Both the position numbers and the translations under genes were made by a program. The notes under the pieces were generated by a model that was given only the letters and a program-made list of their open reading frames with translations, was not told the DNA's origin and ran no database searches. From assembly GCF_039534165.1 (NCBI RefSeq), contig NZ_BAAAUX010000014.1, positions 620,001 to 684,000 on the forward strand: DNA of 64,000 bases, given 5' to 3'. This DNA comes from Saccharopolyspora_D taberi. GTDB lineage: Bacteria; Actinomycetota; Actinomycetes; Mycobacteriales; Pseudonocardiaceae. Positions 8,635 to 17,178 of this stretch are shown piece by piece; within the stretch, counting starts at the first letter, position 1; every line of letters starts with the position of its first letter.

Positions 8635-8664
8635 ACCACCGCCAGAACCAGGAGGAAGCGGCCC

Positions 8665-9489
8665 GTGGACTTCGACGCCACCGGCAAGGTCGCGCTCGAC
8701 GCGATCTACGCCCAGCCCGACCCCCGCGCGTACTTCAACACGCTGCGCGAGTTCGACTACTGCATCCCGCAGCTGGCCAAGCCCTACTTCGCCAAGTTCG
8801 TCCAGGAGTACCGGGAATCCACCGGCGTGGTGGTCCCGACCGTGCTCGACATCGGCTGCTCCTACGGCATCAACGCGGCGCTGCTGCGATGCGAGGCGAC
8901 GATGGACGAGTTCTACGAGCACTACGGCAGTTCCGCACCTCAGGACCGGGAGGAACTGCTTGCCAGGGACCGCGATCTGCTGCGCTCGCGCGGGCAGTTC
9001 GAGATCGCGCGGTTCGTCGGTCTCGACAGTTCCGAGCCCGCGCTGGCCTACGCGCTGTCGGCCGGATTCCTCGACGCCGCCGTGCACGCCGACCTGGAGG
9101 CGCACGAACCCACGCCGCGGCAACGGGAACAGCTGCGCGGCGCCGATCTGGTCGTGTCCACCGGCTGCATCGGCTACGTCGGCGAGCGGACCCTGACCCG
9201 CGTCGTCGAGGCGCAGGACGGGCGCCTGCCGTGGATGGCGCACTTCGTGCTCCGGATGTTCCCGTTCGAGCCGATGGCCGAACGCCTGTCGCGGCTAGGA
9301 TACGAAACCGTGGTCGTCGACGGCGTTTTCCGGCAGCGCCGGTTCGTCTCCGCCCAGGAGCAGGCGCAGGTGCTGGACACCCTGTCCGCCGTCGGCGTCG
9401 ACCCCTCGGGCCTGGAAGCCGACGGCTGGCTCCACGCCCGGCTCCACCTCTCCCGGCCCGTTGGCACGCGGCCGGTCCAACCGCACTGA
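8665..9489 (+). CDS. Class I SAM-dependent methyltransferase
   Basis: 274 aa with a GTG start at 8665, preceded by GGAGG at 8651. SAM-binding motif I is VLDIGCSYGINAALLR (about residue 61), motif II-like FVGLDSSEPALAYA follows near 120, and GADLVVSTGCIGYVGERT near 160 is the post-motif strand. The acceptor cannot be read from sequence. Its place between an amino-acid-oxygenase-like gene and a carnitine-type acyltransferase gene suggests N-methylation of a small amino acid or amine, but that is inference. Confidence 0.8.
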   Translation: MDFDATGKVALDAIYAQPDPRAYFNTLREFDYCIPQLAKPYFAKFVQEYRESTGVVVPTVLDIGCSYGINAALLRCEATMDEFYEHYGSSAPQDREELLARDRDLLRSRGQFEIARFVGLDSSEPALAYALSAGFLDAAVHADLEAHEPTPRQREQLRGADLVVSTGCIGYVGERTLTRVVEAQDGRLPWMAHFVLRMFPFEPMAERLSRLGYETVVVDGVFRQRRFVSAQEQAQVLDTLSAVGVDPSGLEADGWLHARLHLSRPVGTRPVQPH

Positions 9490-9525
9490 TTCAAGTCCGA
9501 CCCGCGTTCGAAGTCGAGGATCACA

Positions 9526-11325
9526 GTGAACAGCAGCCAAGAGTGGTCGTCCCGCACCTTCGGCAACGAGGAGCGCCTCCCGCGCGTACCGCTGCCGACG
9601 CTGGAGGACAGCGCCCGGAGGTTCGTCGAGTGGTGCGCGCCGCTGCTGACATCCGCGGAGCTGTCCGAGACCGAGGCCGCCGTGGCGGCCTTCCTGCGCC
9701 AGGACAGCCCGGCCCGCAAGCTGCACGCCGCGCTTGAGGAGTACGACGCGTCTCCGGAGGTGCGCAGCTGGCTTGACACGTTCTGGCCCGCGCGATACCT
9801 GGGCCGCCGCGACCGCATCGCGCTGAACGCGAACTTCTTCTTCCTGTTCAAGGAGTCCGACCTGCGGCAGGTGGACCGGGCGGTCGAGCTGATCACCGCC
9901 GCGGTCGGCTTCAAGCAGCGGCTCGACGCCGAGCAGATCCCGCCGATCGTGCAGCGCGGGCAGGCGCTGTCGATGGAGCAGAACAAGTTCCTGTTCTCCA
10001 CCACGCGGATCCCGGGCGCCGAGCAGGACACCGTCCGCACCCCCTACAGCGACGAGTGGCCCGGGCCGTCCCAGGCCCGCCACATCGTGGTTTTCTTCCG
10101 CGGCAACGCGTTCCGGCTCGACGTGTTCGGGCCGGACGGCGCGCCGCACACGCCCGACGACCTCGCGGCCGGGCTGCACTCGATCATCAAGTCCGGTGCG
10201 GTGCGGGCCGACCGCGAAACCTCCGTCGGCCACCTCACGACCAAGGCCCGCGCGGAGTGGGCGGCCAGCAGGCAGGCCCTGATCGCCCTGGACCCGGCCA
10301 ACGCCGAGGCGCTGGACACCGTCGAGACCGCGCTCTTCTGCCTCTGCCTGGAGGATTTCGCCCCGGCGGACACCCAGGAGGCGTGCGACCAGCTGCTGCA
10401 CGGCGACAGCGGGAACCGGTGGTTCGACAAGGCGGTGTCGCTGATCGTCTTCGAGGACGGCACGGCGGGCATCAACGTCGAGCACTGCGGGCTGGACGGG
10501 ACGACCATCCTCAGCTTCGTCGACGCCCTGCTGGCCGGTGATCCCCCGGAACCGGGGGAGTCCCAGGGCCTGCCCGCGTCCGAGCCGGTCGAGTTCGTGC
10601 TCGACGAAACACTGCGCGCCGACGTGCTCGCCGCCGCGGACGCGTTCAGCGCCTACGCCGAGGCCAACGCGACCACGACCGTTTCGTTCGAGGACTTCGG
10701 CGCGAACCGGGCGAAGCAGCTCGGCATGTCGCCGGACGCGTTCGTGCAGATGGCCTACCAGCTCGCGCACAAGCGCACCAAGGGGCTGACCGGCGCGACC
10801 TACGAGTCGATCGCGACCCGGCAGTACCAGAACGGGCGCACCGAGGCCATGCGCGTGGTCACGGCGGAGATCCTGCGTTTCGTCGACGTGATGGAGGACC
10901 CGTCGACCAGTGCCGCCGAGCGGCGGGCGGCTTTCCGCGCGGCGGCCGACAAGCACGTGGCGCGGGCGAAGGAGTGCCAGGCCGGTCAGGCTCCGGAGCA
11001 GCACCTCTGGGAGCTCCAGCTGATCCAGAAGCGGCGGGGCGCGGAGCTGGCGGCCGACGAACCGCTCGCCCTGTACGGGACTCCGGGCTGGCTGGTCATG
11101 CGCGACGACTACCTGAGCACGAGCTCCGCGCCGTCGGTCAACATCCGGTACTTCGGATTCGGGTCGACCAGCAGCCGCTGCATCGGCGTCGCCTACGTGC
11201 TGCTGCCGGATCGCTTCAACCTCTACCTGAGCACCCCGCGTCCGGTGGCCGACGAGATGTTCCGGTTCGCCGACAAGCTCAGGGAAGCCGTGCGGGAGCT
11301 CGACGAGCTGCTCGCCTCGGAGTAA
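9526..11325 (+). CDS. Choline/carnitine O-acyltransferase family protein
   Basis: 599 aa, full length for the carnitine/choline acyltransferase fold, a family common in eukaryotes and sparse in bacteria. Visible hallmarks: PRVPLPTLEDSARRFVEW at the start, the catalytic histidine in NVEHCGLDG (about residue 325), the carnitine/CoA-site motif YQNGRTEAMR (about 440), and LSTSSAPS (about 530), equivalent to the STS motif that holds the carboxylate or CoA. All catalytic landmarks are present, so an active enzyme transferring an acyl group from acyl-CoA to a hydroxylated zwitterion is likely. It is last in the three-gene operon. Confidence 0.88.
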   Translation: MNSSQEWSSRTFGNEERLPRVPLPTLEDSARRFVEWCAPLLTSAELSETEAAVAAFLRQDSPARKLHAALEEYDASPEVRSWLDTFWPARYLGRRDRIALNANFFFLFKESDLRQVDRAVELITAAVGFKQRLDAEQIPPIVQRGQALSMEQNKFLFSTTRIPGAEQDTVRTPYSDEWPGPSQARHIVVFFRGNAFRLDVFGPDGAPHTPDDLAAGLHSIIKSGAVRADRETSVGHLTTKARAEWAASRQALIALDPANAEALDTVETALFCLCLEDFAPADTQEACDQLLHGDSGNRWFDKAVSLIVFEDGTAGINVEHCGLDGTTILSFVDALLAGDPPEPGESQGLPASEPVEFVLDETLRADVLAAADAFSAYAEANATTTVSFEDFGANRAKQLGMSPDAFVQMAYQLAHKRTKGLTGATYESIATRQYQNGRTEAMRVVTAEILRFVDVMEDPSTSAAERRAAFRAAADKHVARAKECQAGQAPEQHLWELQLIQKRRGAELAADEPLALYGTPGWLVMRDDYLSTSSAPSVNIRYFGFGSTSSRCIGVAYVLLPDRFNLYLSTPRPVADEMFRFADKLREAVRELDELLASE

Positions 11326-11344
11326 CCGCCGCACGCCTGCGGGA

Positions 11345-13192
11345 TCACGCCGCGCAGACCTCGGTGTAGGCGTGCTCCAGCTGTTCCCGCAGGCGTTCCG
11401 GCGACGTCCCGCGCCCGCGCAGCCGCCGCGCGGTGCTGCGCATTCCGGAGACCAGCCGTTGCGCGTGCTGGAGGCGGTCGTCGTCGGCGCCGCCGGGCAG
11501 CAGTGCCCGTTCGGTCGCGGCGTCGACGACGCGTTCCAGCAGGATCACCGCGGGCCACCACGGCTCGGCGCGCGCCGCGTCCGGTTCCATGAGCCGCTGC
11601 TGGAGAGTCGCCCGCAGGTCCGACAGCTCGCGGTAGGTGCGGCGGCGCAGCGCCGAACGCCCCTGCGGGATTCCGGCCAGGGACAGGGACACGTACTCCG
11701 ACACGGCCTCGGTGGCGGCGGCGATCCGGTCCGCCAGCTCCACCCGGAACGGGCGCAGCACCGCCGCGACGGCCAACACGATCGCGCAGCCGAGCAGTGA
11801 GTCCGCGAGCCGGGCCGCGGGGAGCGCGGCGGGGAACAGTTCCGACTGGCTCATCTGGAGCAGCACCAGCGCGGTCACCACCGTGGTGAAAAGGCCGTAG
11901 TGCCGGCTCAGCGCGGACGGCAGCTTGGCTGCGAGCGCGGTCACGAACAGCGCGATCCCCCAGCCCGCCGGGACGACCGCGAGCAGCGCCAGCGCGATCA
12001 GCACGCCGAGCACGCTGCCGATCGCGCGCGAGACCGTGCGTGCGAAGACCGAGCCGGAGTTCGGCTTGAGCACCAGCGCGACCGTCAGCGCGATCCAGTA
12101 GCCCTGGTCCAGCCAGCCCAGCAGCGCCACGCCCTCGGCCACCGCGAGGCACAGCACCATGCGCAGCGCGAGCAGCCAGGTGGACCGGCCCAGCGCGAAC
12201 CGCTCCCTCGGCCCCCGTTTCCGCGCGGGCGCGGGCTTCGCCCGCCGCCACGCGCTGATCAGCTCCGCGACGCCCTCATCAAACGCCCGCACCGTCGGTG
12301 ATCCGGTACCCGCGGGCCGGTAGGGCGCCGGGGGCGCACCGCTGCGGACACCGCGAGCCAGCGCCCGCAGCGCGGCGGAAGCCCGTTCGGGCGGGCGAGT
12401 TCCGGCATGGGTCAGCGCGACCGCCGCCTCCACCACCGGCGTCGCGCGGGTGAGGATCACGTACAGCCGGTCGTGCACCCGGCTCCGCACCGGGGAAGCG
12501 CCGCTGATCAGCATGTCGTGCGCTTTGTTGAGCGCTGTGGTCAGCTCCTGCCGCACGCCGATCGCCCGGTCGGTCCCGATGGCGTCGAACATGCGCAGGG
12601 CCGTGTCGAAGACGTCGGCCACCGCTTCCCGCGCGGGAGCGGTGCGGCGGAACGGCCAGGTGGCCGCGACCATCCCGACCAGCAGCAGCTCGCCACCGGC
12701 GAACCACAGCACCTGCTCCCCCACGCCCAGCACCTCGGACCGCTGGCCGGTCGCGACCACGCAGAACGTGAGCATCTGCGCGCCCGCCGCGGCCCACAGG
12801 TCGCCCAGCCCGCTCAGCAGCACCGACACCGGGGCGAGCGCGAGCACCACGGCCGCGGCCCACCACGGTCCGGCCGCCGCGGCTCCCGCCGCGAACCCGA
12901 CCGCGCCCAGCACCGCGGTCAGCCCGACCCGGCGCAGCCGGTGCCGGTAGGAGGTGGTCAGGTCGGAGAAGCTGACGCACAGCGCGCCGACCGACGCGAG
13001 CACCGCCTCCTCCACCCGGCCGGTCGCCATCCCGGCGAGCTGCGGCCCGCCGACGCCGACGGCCACCGCGCACACCCGGGTCCAGTCCCGCGGATGCGGG
13101 GCCGGGCGCAGCATCCGCAGCAGCCATGCCGGGAACAGCCGTGCCGGGAACAGCCGCGTCGGGAACAGGGCTCGCAGCGAATCGGTCGTCAC
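11345..13192 (-). CDS. FUSC-family (aromatic acid exporter-like) membrane protein
   Basis: 615 aa with two membrane blocks: about residues 35-170 and 335-480, each with several hydrophobic helices (for example WWAAAVVLALAPVSVLLSGL and SAIGSVLGVLIALALL-type segments), separated and followed by soluble alpha-helical regions. This is the FUSC/YccS/AaeB layout. The GTG at 13192 is chosen because GGAGGG lies eight bases before it; an upstream in-frame ATG at 13255 lacks a ribosome-binding site. The extreme N-terminus contains a pentapeptide repeat (LFPTR LFPAR LFPAW). The substrate is unknown. Confidence 0.82.
   Translation of the reverse strand: MTTDSLRALFPTRLFPARLFPAWLLRMLRPAPHPRDWTRVCAVAVGVGGPQLAGMATGRVEEAVLASVGALCVSFSDLTTSYRHRLRRVGLTAVLGAVGFAAGAAAAGPWWAAAVVLALAPVSVLLSGLGDLWAAAGAQMLTFCVVATGQRSEVLGVGEQVLWFAGGELLLVGMVAATWPFRRTAPAREAVADVFDTALRMFDAIGTDRAIGVRQELTTALNKAHDMLISGASPVRSRVHDRLYVILTRATPVVEAAVALTHAGTRPPERASAALRALARGVRSGAPPAPYRPAGTGSPTVRAFDEGVAELISAWRRAKPAPARKRGPRERFALGRSTWLLALRMVLCLAVAEGVALLGWLDQGYWIALTVALVLKPNSGSVFARTVSRAIGSVLGVLIALALLAVVPAGWGIALFVTALAAKLPSALSRHYGLFTTVVTALVLLQMSQSELFPAALPAARLADSLLGCAIVLAVAAVLRPFRVELADRIAAATEAVSEYVSLSLAGIPQGRSALRRRTYRELSDLRATLQQRLMEPDAARAEPWWPAVILLERVVDAATERALLPGGADDDRLQHAQRLVSGMRSTARRLRGRGTSPERLREQLEHAYTEVCAA
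13121..13165. repeat. 15-bp tandem repeat, three copies, within the FUSC gene start
   Basis: Units CAGCCATGCCGGGAA, CAGCCGTGCCGGGAA and CAGCCGCGTCGGGAA begin at 13121, 13136 and 13151. Being a multiple of three, they add LFPxx pentapeptides near the protein N-terminus without shifting frame. Confidence 0.85.
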
Positions 13193-13318
13193 ACGCACAT
13201 CCCTCCGGTGCGGGATACGCGCTCCACGCCGAGCGGCGTCCGGGGACAAGGTCACCCGATTGTCACGGAGCGGGGCCGCCGAGCACCGCCGTTCGCCACC
13301 GGCGTCACACCTTGCGGT

Positions 13319-13420
13319 CGATCACACTGGGCTCTCGATCACACTGGCACGCCGATCGAACCGGCCCGCCGATGACGCTGAGCCCTCGATCACTCCGGCC
13401 CGCCGATCGCTCCGCGCGGG
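13319..13420. repeat. 17-bp tandem repeat, six copies, intergenic
   Basis: Copies begin exactly every 17 bases at 13319, 13336, 13353, 13370, 13387 and 13404; all begin CGAT and follow the pattern CGATCACNCCGGCCCGC with substitutions but no length change. The array fills the space between the CGNR gene stop and the FUSC gene leader. Confidence 0.85.
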
Positions 13421-13427
13421 AGCCGGA

Positions 13428-13946
13428 TCACCGCCCCCGCGCCCGGTCGTAGTGGCTCTTGACCTTGGCCCGGTTGCCGCAGCCCGCCATCGAGCACCAA
13501 CGGCGCCTGCCGTTGCGCGAGGTGTCCAGGAACCACAGGACGCACTCCGGTCCCTCGCATCGCCGGAGCCTTCCCCGCGGTGCCGAGCGCAGGAGTTCCA
13601 GGAAGGACCGGGCGACCTCCCACGCGGGCAGCCAGTCGTCCCGGTCCACCTCGGCGCGTTCGCCGGGCACGCCGTCGGAGACCTCCAGCCGCAGCCGCCC
13701 GTGCTCCAGCACCAGGTTGAGCTCGTCGTCGGCGCCGTCCTCTAGGAAGCGCCGGATCGCGGCGCGCACGGTGCGCAGCGGTGCCAGCGCGTCCTCGGCC
13801 GCGGCGGGCGCGAGGTCGTGCTCAGCCAGCCACTCGCCGAGCGCGCCCGGCTCGTCGAAGAGGTCGCGGACCTGCCCCTCCGCGGCCCACCGGGTGTTCA
13901 CGAGGTCCAGCGGCAGCGGCTCACCGGTCAGCGGTCGGTCGATCAC
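13428..13946 (-). CDS. CGNR zinc-finger / ABATE-domain transcriptional regulator
   Basis: 172 aa. The N-terminal ABATE-like domain begins PLTGEPLPLDLVNTRW; the C-terminal zinc finger shows CEGPECVLWFLDTSRNGRRR, then WCSMAGCGNRAKVKSHY, with the four cysteines and the CGNR motif that names the family. CGNR proteins are thought to be stress-linked DNA-binding regulators. It is transcribed divergently from the hydrolase gene at 14042 across a symmetrical spacer and probably controls that gene and itself. Confidence 0.9.
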   Translation of the reverse strand: MIDRPLTGEPLPLDLVNTRWAAEGQVRDLFDEPGALGEWLAEHDLAPAAAEDALAPLRTVRAAIRRFLEDGADDELNLVLEHGRLRLEVSDGVPGERAEVDRDDWLPAWEVARSFLELLRSAPRGRLRRCEGPECVLWFLDTSRNGRRRWCSMAGCGNRAKVKSHYDRARGR

Positions 13947-13953
13947 CCGGCAA

Positions 13954-14036
13954 TCCTAACCCTCTAGACATACTTGACAAGTTAGCTCCCGCGAGTATCG
14001 AATACTAACTGTTCACTTCACTTACAACGGTTAGGA
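13954..14036. promoter_or_regulatory. Symmetrical operator/promoter region between CGNR regulator and hydrolase genes
   Basis: Nested inverted repeats: TCCTAACC at 13954-13961 with GGTTAGGA at 14029-14036 (8/8); TGACAAGTTAG at 13975-13985 with CTAACTGTTCA at 14005-14015 (9/11); and AGTAT/ATACT at 13994-14006. A TTGACA -35-like hexamer at 13974-13979 with a weak TATCGA at 13996 points toward the hydrolase gene. The symmetry suggests regulator binding sites serving both directions. Confidence 0.5.
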
Positions 14037-14041
14037 ATGGC

Positions 14042-14911
14042 ATGACCGCCACCGTGCACCACCGCGAGACCGAGATCCAGGGGCAGCGGGTGTTCTACCG
14101 GGAGGCCGGCGACCCCGCCCGGCCGACGATCGTGCTGCTGCACGGCTTCCCCAGCAGCTCGGCGATGTTCCGCGGCCTGATCCCGCTGCTGGCCGACGAG
14201 TTCCACCTCGTCGCCCCCGACCACGTCGGCTTCGGCGGCTCGGCCATGCCGCCGGTCGGCGAGTTCGAGTACAGCTTCGACAAGCTCACCGAGATCACCT
14301 CGGAACTGCTCGACGCGCTGGGGCTGGACCGGTTCGCGATCTACGTCCAGGACTACGGCGCACCGATCGGGTTCCGGATCGCGAGCAGGCACCCGGAGCG
14401 GATCACCGCGATCATCAGCCAGAACGGCAACGCCTACCAGGAAGGCTTCACCCCGTTCTGGGACGTGCTGTTCGCCCACGCCGAGGACCGCGCCGCGAAC
14501 GAGCCCGCGATGCGCGAAATGCTGGAGCTCGACGCCACCCGCTGGCAGTACACCCACGGCGTGCCCGCCGACCGGCTCGACCGGATCAGCCCCGACACCT
14601 GGGTCCTCGACCAGGCCTACCTGGACCGGCCGGGCAACAAGGAGATCCAGCTCCAGCTGTTCTGGGACTACCAGTTCAACGTCGAGAGCTACCCGGCGTT
14701 CCAGGAGTACTTCCGCACCCACCGCCCGCCCGCGCTGATCGCTTGGGGCGAGCACGACGAAATCTTCGGCCCCGACGGCGCCCGCGCCTTCGCCCGCGAC
14801 CTGCCGGACGCCGAGATCCACCTGCTCGACGCCGGGCACTTCGCGCTCGAAACCCACGGCCCGGAGATCGCCGCGCTCATCCGCGACTTCCTCGGCCGGT
14901 CGCTCTCCTGA
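14042..14911 (+). CDS. Alpha/beta hydrolase, haloalkane dehalogenase/epoxide hydrolase-like
   Basis: 289 aa. The oxyanion-hole HGFP is in IVLLHGFPSSSAMF (about residue 35). The nucleophile elbow is VQDYGAPIGF, placing an aspartate (about residue 105) where dehalogenases and epoxide hydrolases have Asp rather than Ser. The acid is probably in AWGEHDEIFGP (about 240) and the histidine in DAGHFALE (about 268). The residue after the nucleophile is Tyr, not the Trp that helps bind halide in haloalkane dehalogenases, so dehalogenase activity is uncertain. Its 3' end overlaps the convergent channel gene by 35 bp. Confidence 0.85.
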   Translation: MTATVHHRETEIQGQRVFYREAGDPARPTIVLLHGFPSSSAMFRGLIPLLADEFHLVAPDHVGFGGSAMPPVGEFEYSFDKLTEITSELLDALGLDRFAIYVQDYGAPIGFRIASRHPERITAIISQNGNAYQEGFTPFWDVLFAHAEDRAANEPAMREMLELDATRWQYTHGVPADRLDRISPDTWVLDQAYLDRPGNKEIQLQLFWDYQFNVESYPAFQEYFRTHRPPALIAWGEHDEIFGPDGARAFARDLPDAEIHLLDAGHFALETHGPEIAALIRDFLGRSLS

Positions 14912-15824
14912 CCTCGGCCCGCACGGTGCGGACGGGATCCGCTTCGGCCTTCCGGACGCCGCGGAGCCCGGACCGCACCGTGCGGGCGAGCACGAGCGCC
15001 CACGCCAGGACCAGCCCCGCGTAGAAGATGACCGCCGCGGCGGCGAAGACGACGGCGTGCGAGTGCCTGGCCAGTTCGCTGGTGCCGGTGACCACCGTGC
15101 CCACCGGGAACGTGAACGACCACCAGGCCATCGACTGGCCCAGCGGGCCGAGCCCGATCCACAGCGTCGGCACCAGCGCGGGCGGGCCCTCGTGGTGCCG
15201 GACCAGCCGCGCCCAGACCAGCGTGATCACGACCAGCGATCCGGCCAGGCCCACCCCGAACTCGGCGTAGCACAGCAGTAGCAACGACAGCCGCGGCTGA
15301 CCCTCCGGGGTGTGCGGGACCAGCAGCGCGCCGCCCGCGGCCGAGACCATCGGCGGCACCAGCGGGACCAGCCAGCCGCCGAAGGCCGCGCCGGGGGACG
15401 GCCGGTGCCTGGTGAACATCCACAGTGGAACGACGACGGCGCAGAGCAGACCGGTCACCGTGCCCGCGCTCCACAGCACCCAGTCCACCGCCAGCGCCGG
15501 CTGCTCACCCAGGACGCGGTGACCGACCAGCACCGCCCCCGCGCCGACCGTCAGCAGCGCCATCGGCGGAGCGCCGTAGAACTGCGCCATCACCGGGTGC
15601 TCCAGATGCCGCCGAGCCGTGGCCGGCCGGACGAGCCACTGCGCGGCGAACACGGCGGTGATCGCGATCAGCATGACCACCGCGACGAGCCACACCACCG
15701 TCGCGGCGATCTCCAGCTCCGGCAGGTGGACCGGGAGGGTCGCCGCGGCGTTGGCGACGATCCCGGTACCCATGACCGAGGTGAACCAGTTCGGGCCGAC
15801 CGACTCGACGGCCGCCGAGGTCAC
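14877..15824 (-). CDS. TDT family (TehA/SLAC1-like) anion channel/transporter, fifth gene of the nar operon
   Basis: 315 aa with about ten hydrophobic helices: GPNWFTSVMGTGIVANAAAT at the start is the typical TDT opening, with further helices such as AATVVWLVAVVMLIAITAVF and SHAVVFAAAAVIFYAGLVLA. The GTG at 15824 overlaps the narI stop by four bases (GTGA), so it is co-translated with the nitrate reductase. TehA relatives include plant SLAC1, which conducts nitrate and chloride. No NarK is present in the window; by position this protein may move nitrate or nitrite, which is inference. Confidence 0.82.
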   Translation of the reverse strand: MTSAAVESVGPNWFTSVMGTGIVANAAATLPVHLPELEIAATVVWLVAVVMLIAITAVFAAQWLVRPATARRHLEHPVMAQFYGAPPMALLTVGAGAVLVGHRVLGEQPALAVDWVLWSAGTVTGLLCAVVVPLWMFTRHRPSPGAAFGGWLVPLVPPMVSAAGGALLVPHTPEGQPRLSLLLLCYAEFGVGLAGSLVVITLVWARLVRHHEGPPALVPTLWIGLGPLGQSMAWWSFTFPVGTVVTGTSELARHSHAVVFAAAAVIFYAGLVLAWALVLARTVRSGLRGVRKAEADPVRTVRAEVRRATGRGSRG

Positions 15825-16549
15825 ACCCTTTCCCAGCCGCGGTCGGGTGCTCGTGTCCCGATCTTGTCGCCGGTGCGGCTGCGGTACACGATGTAGGGGC
15901 GGAACAGGTAGTGCAGCGGCGCGCTGAAAGCGTGCACCAAGCGGCTGAACGGCCACAGCATGAACAGCGCGAACGCCAGCAGGGCGTGCATCCGGTAGCT
16001 GAGCGGCGCGCCCGCCATCAGCCCCGGTTCCGGCTGGAGCAGCAGGATGCTGCGGACCCACGGGCTCACGCTCGCGCGGTAGTCGTACGGGCCGTTGATC
16101 CCGTTGTCGATGCCGGTCACCCACATGCCGGCCAGCACCACCAGCGCCAGGACCACGAAGGTGATCCGGTCGCCGGGGGTGGTCGCCTTGCGCACGGCCG
16201 CGGTGTTCCACCTGCGCCACAACAGGATTCCCAGGCCCACGACCACCGCAAGACCGGCGACTCCGCCCGCGACCAGTGACAGCACGTGGTACATCGAATC
16301 GGTCACGCCGACCAGCTCGGTCAGCTCCTTGGGGACCAGCAGGCCGAGCACGTGGCCGCCCAGCACCATGAACAGCCCGTAGTGGAACATCGGGCTGCCG
16401 AGGCGGAGCAGCCTGGACTCGTGCAGCTGGCTCGACCGGCTGGTCCAGCCGAACTTGTCGTGCCGGTAGCGCCACACCGAACCGACGACGAACACCGCGA
16501 ACGCGACGTAGGGCAACGCGCCCCACAGAAGGAGATCGACCGGACTCAA
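15821..16549 (-). CDS. narI: Respiratory nitrate reductase gamma subunit NarI (TTG start)
   Basis: 242 aa membrane cytochrome b subunit that carries quinol electrons to NarH. Five membrane helices are visible (LLLWGALPYVAFAVFVVGSVW, MFHYGLFMVLGGHVLGLLV, and three more). Haem-ligand histidines are expected in FHYGLFMVLGGH and in RMHALLAFALF. The C-terminus reads FRPYIVYRSR as in other actinobacterial NarI. The start is the TTG in the TTGA that overlaps the narJ stop; no ATG or GTG is available at the proper position, and homologues begin at this point. Confidence 0.92.
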   Translation of the reverse strand: MSPVDLLLWGALPYVAFAVFVVGSVWRYRHDKFGWTSRSSQLHESRLLRLGSPMFHYGLFMVLGGHVLGLLVPKELTELVGVTDSMYHVLSLVAGGVAGLAVVVGLGILLWRRWNTAAVRKATTPGDRITFVVLALVVLAGMWVTGIDNGINGPYDYRASVSPWVRSILLLQPEPGLMAGAPLSYRMHALLAFALFMLWPFSRLVHAFSAPLHYLFRPYIVYRSRTGDKIGTRAPDRGWERV

Positions 16550-17178
16550 CTCAGCCCCCTGCCCACAGCACGCGGATACGGATCGAGACCGACCTGCTCG
16601 GCCGGCGGGACTTCGGGCAGCGGTGCGCCGGACTCGGCGACGGTGGCCAGCACCGCGCGCACCACGTGCTCGTAGGGGGTGGCGATCTCGCCCAGCTTGC
16701 GCGCCAGGAGTTCCAGCGCCGGGCGGAACCGCTCCAGCAGCTGCTCGCCGCGCCGGGTGGCGGCCCGGTCCCCGGTCGCGGTGAACTCCAGCAGGGCGGG
16801 CAGGTAGTCCGGCAGTTCCCCGCCTTCGAGCCGGAACCCGTGCTCGCGGTACACGCCGACGAGCTCGGCGAGCGCGCCGCCGCGCACCCGGGTGTCGCCG
16901 TGGACGTACCAGGTGAGGTAGAGGCCCCGGCGCGGCTTGGTGTCGAAGACCTCGACGTAGTGCTGCTCGGCCGCCCGCGGCGTGGTGCCGCGCAGGTACT
17001 CGACGGCCGGGCGGAGGTGCGCTGCCGCGTCCAGCCCGCCGAGCTCGTCCACGCACTGCTCCAGCAGGTCCAGCCGGTACCACAGCTGGTCGTCGGGGTA
17101 GTGCAGCAACCAGCCCGACACCTGCCGCACGACCGCGACCGACCGCGCCGACCGGCGCTGCCCGAACAGGCGCCTCAC
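16546..17178 (-). CDS. narJ: Nitrate reductase molybdenum cofactor assembly chaperone NarJ
   Basis: 210 aa TorD/NarJ-type chaperone required to insert the cofactor into NarG before membrane attachment. It begins with GTG (MRRLFGQRRSARSVAVVRQV) overlapping the narH stop by four bases. Family features are SGWLLHYPDDQLW near residue 22, YVEVFDTKPRRGLYLTWYVHGDTR near 75 and LPDYLPALLEF near 120. It is not part of the final enzyme. Confidence 0.92.
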   Translation of the reverse strand: MRRLFGQRRSARSVAVVRQVSGWLLHYPDDQLWYRLDLLEQCVDELGGLDAAAHLRPAVEYLRGTTPRAAEQHYVEVFDTKPRRGLYLTWYVHGDTRVRGGALAELVGVYREHGFRLEGGELPDYLPALLEFTATGDRAATRRGEQLLERFRPALELLARKLGEIATPYEHVVRAVLATVAESGAPLPEVPPAEQVGLDPYPRAVGRGLS

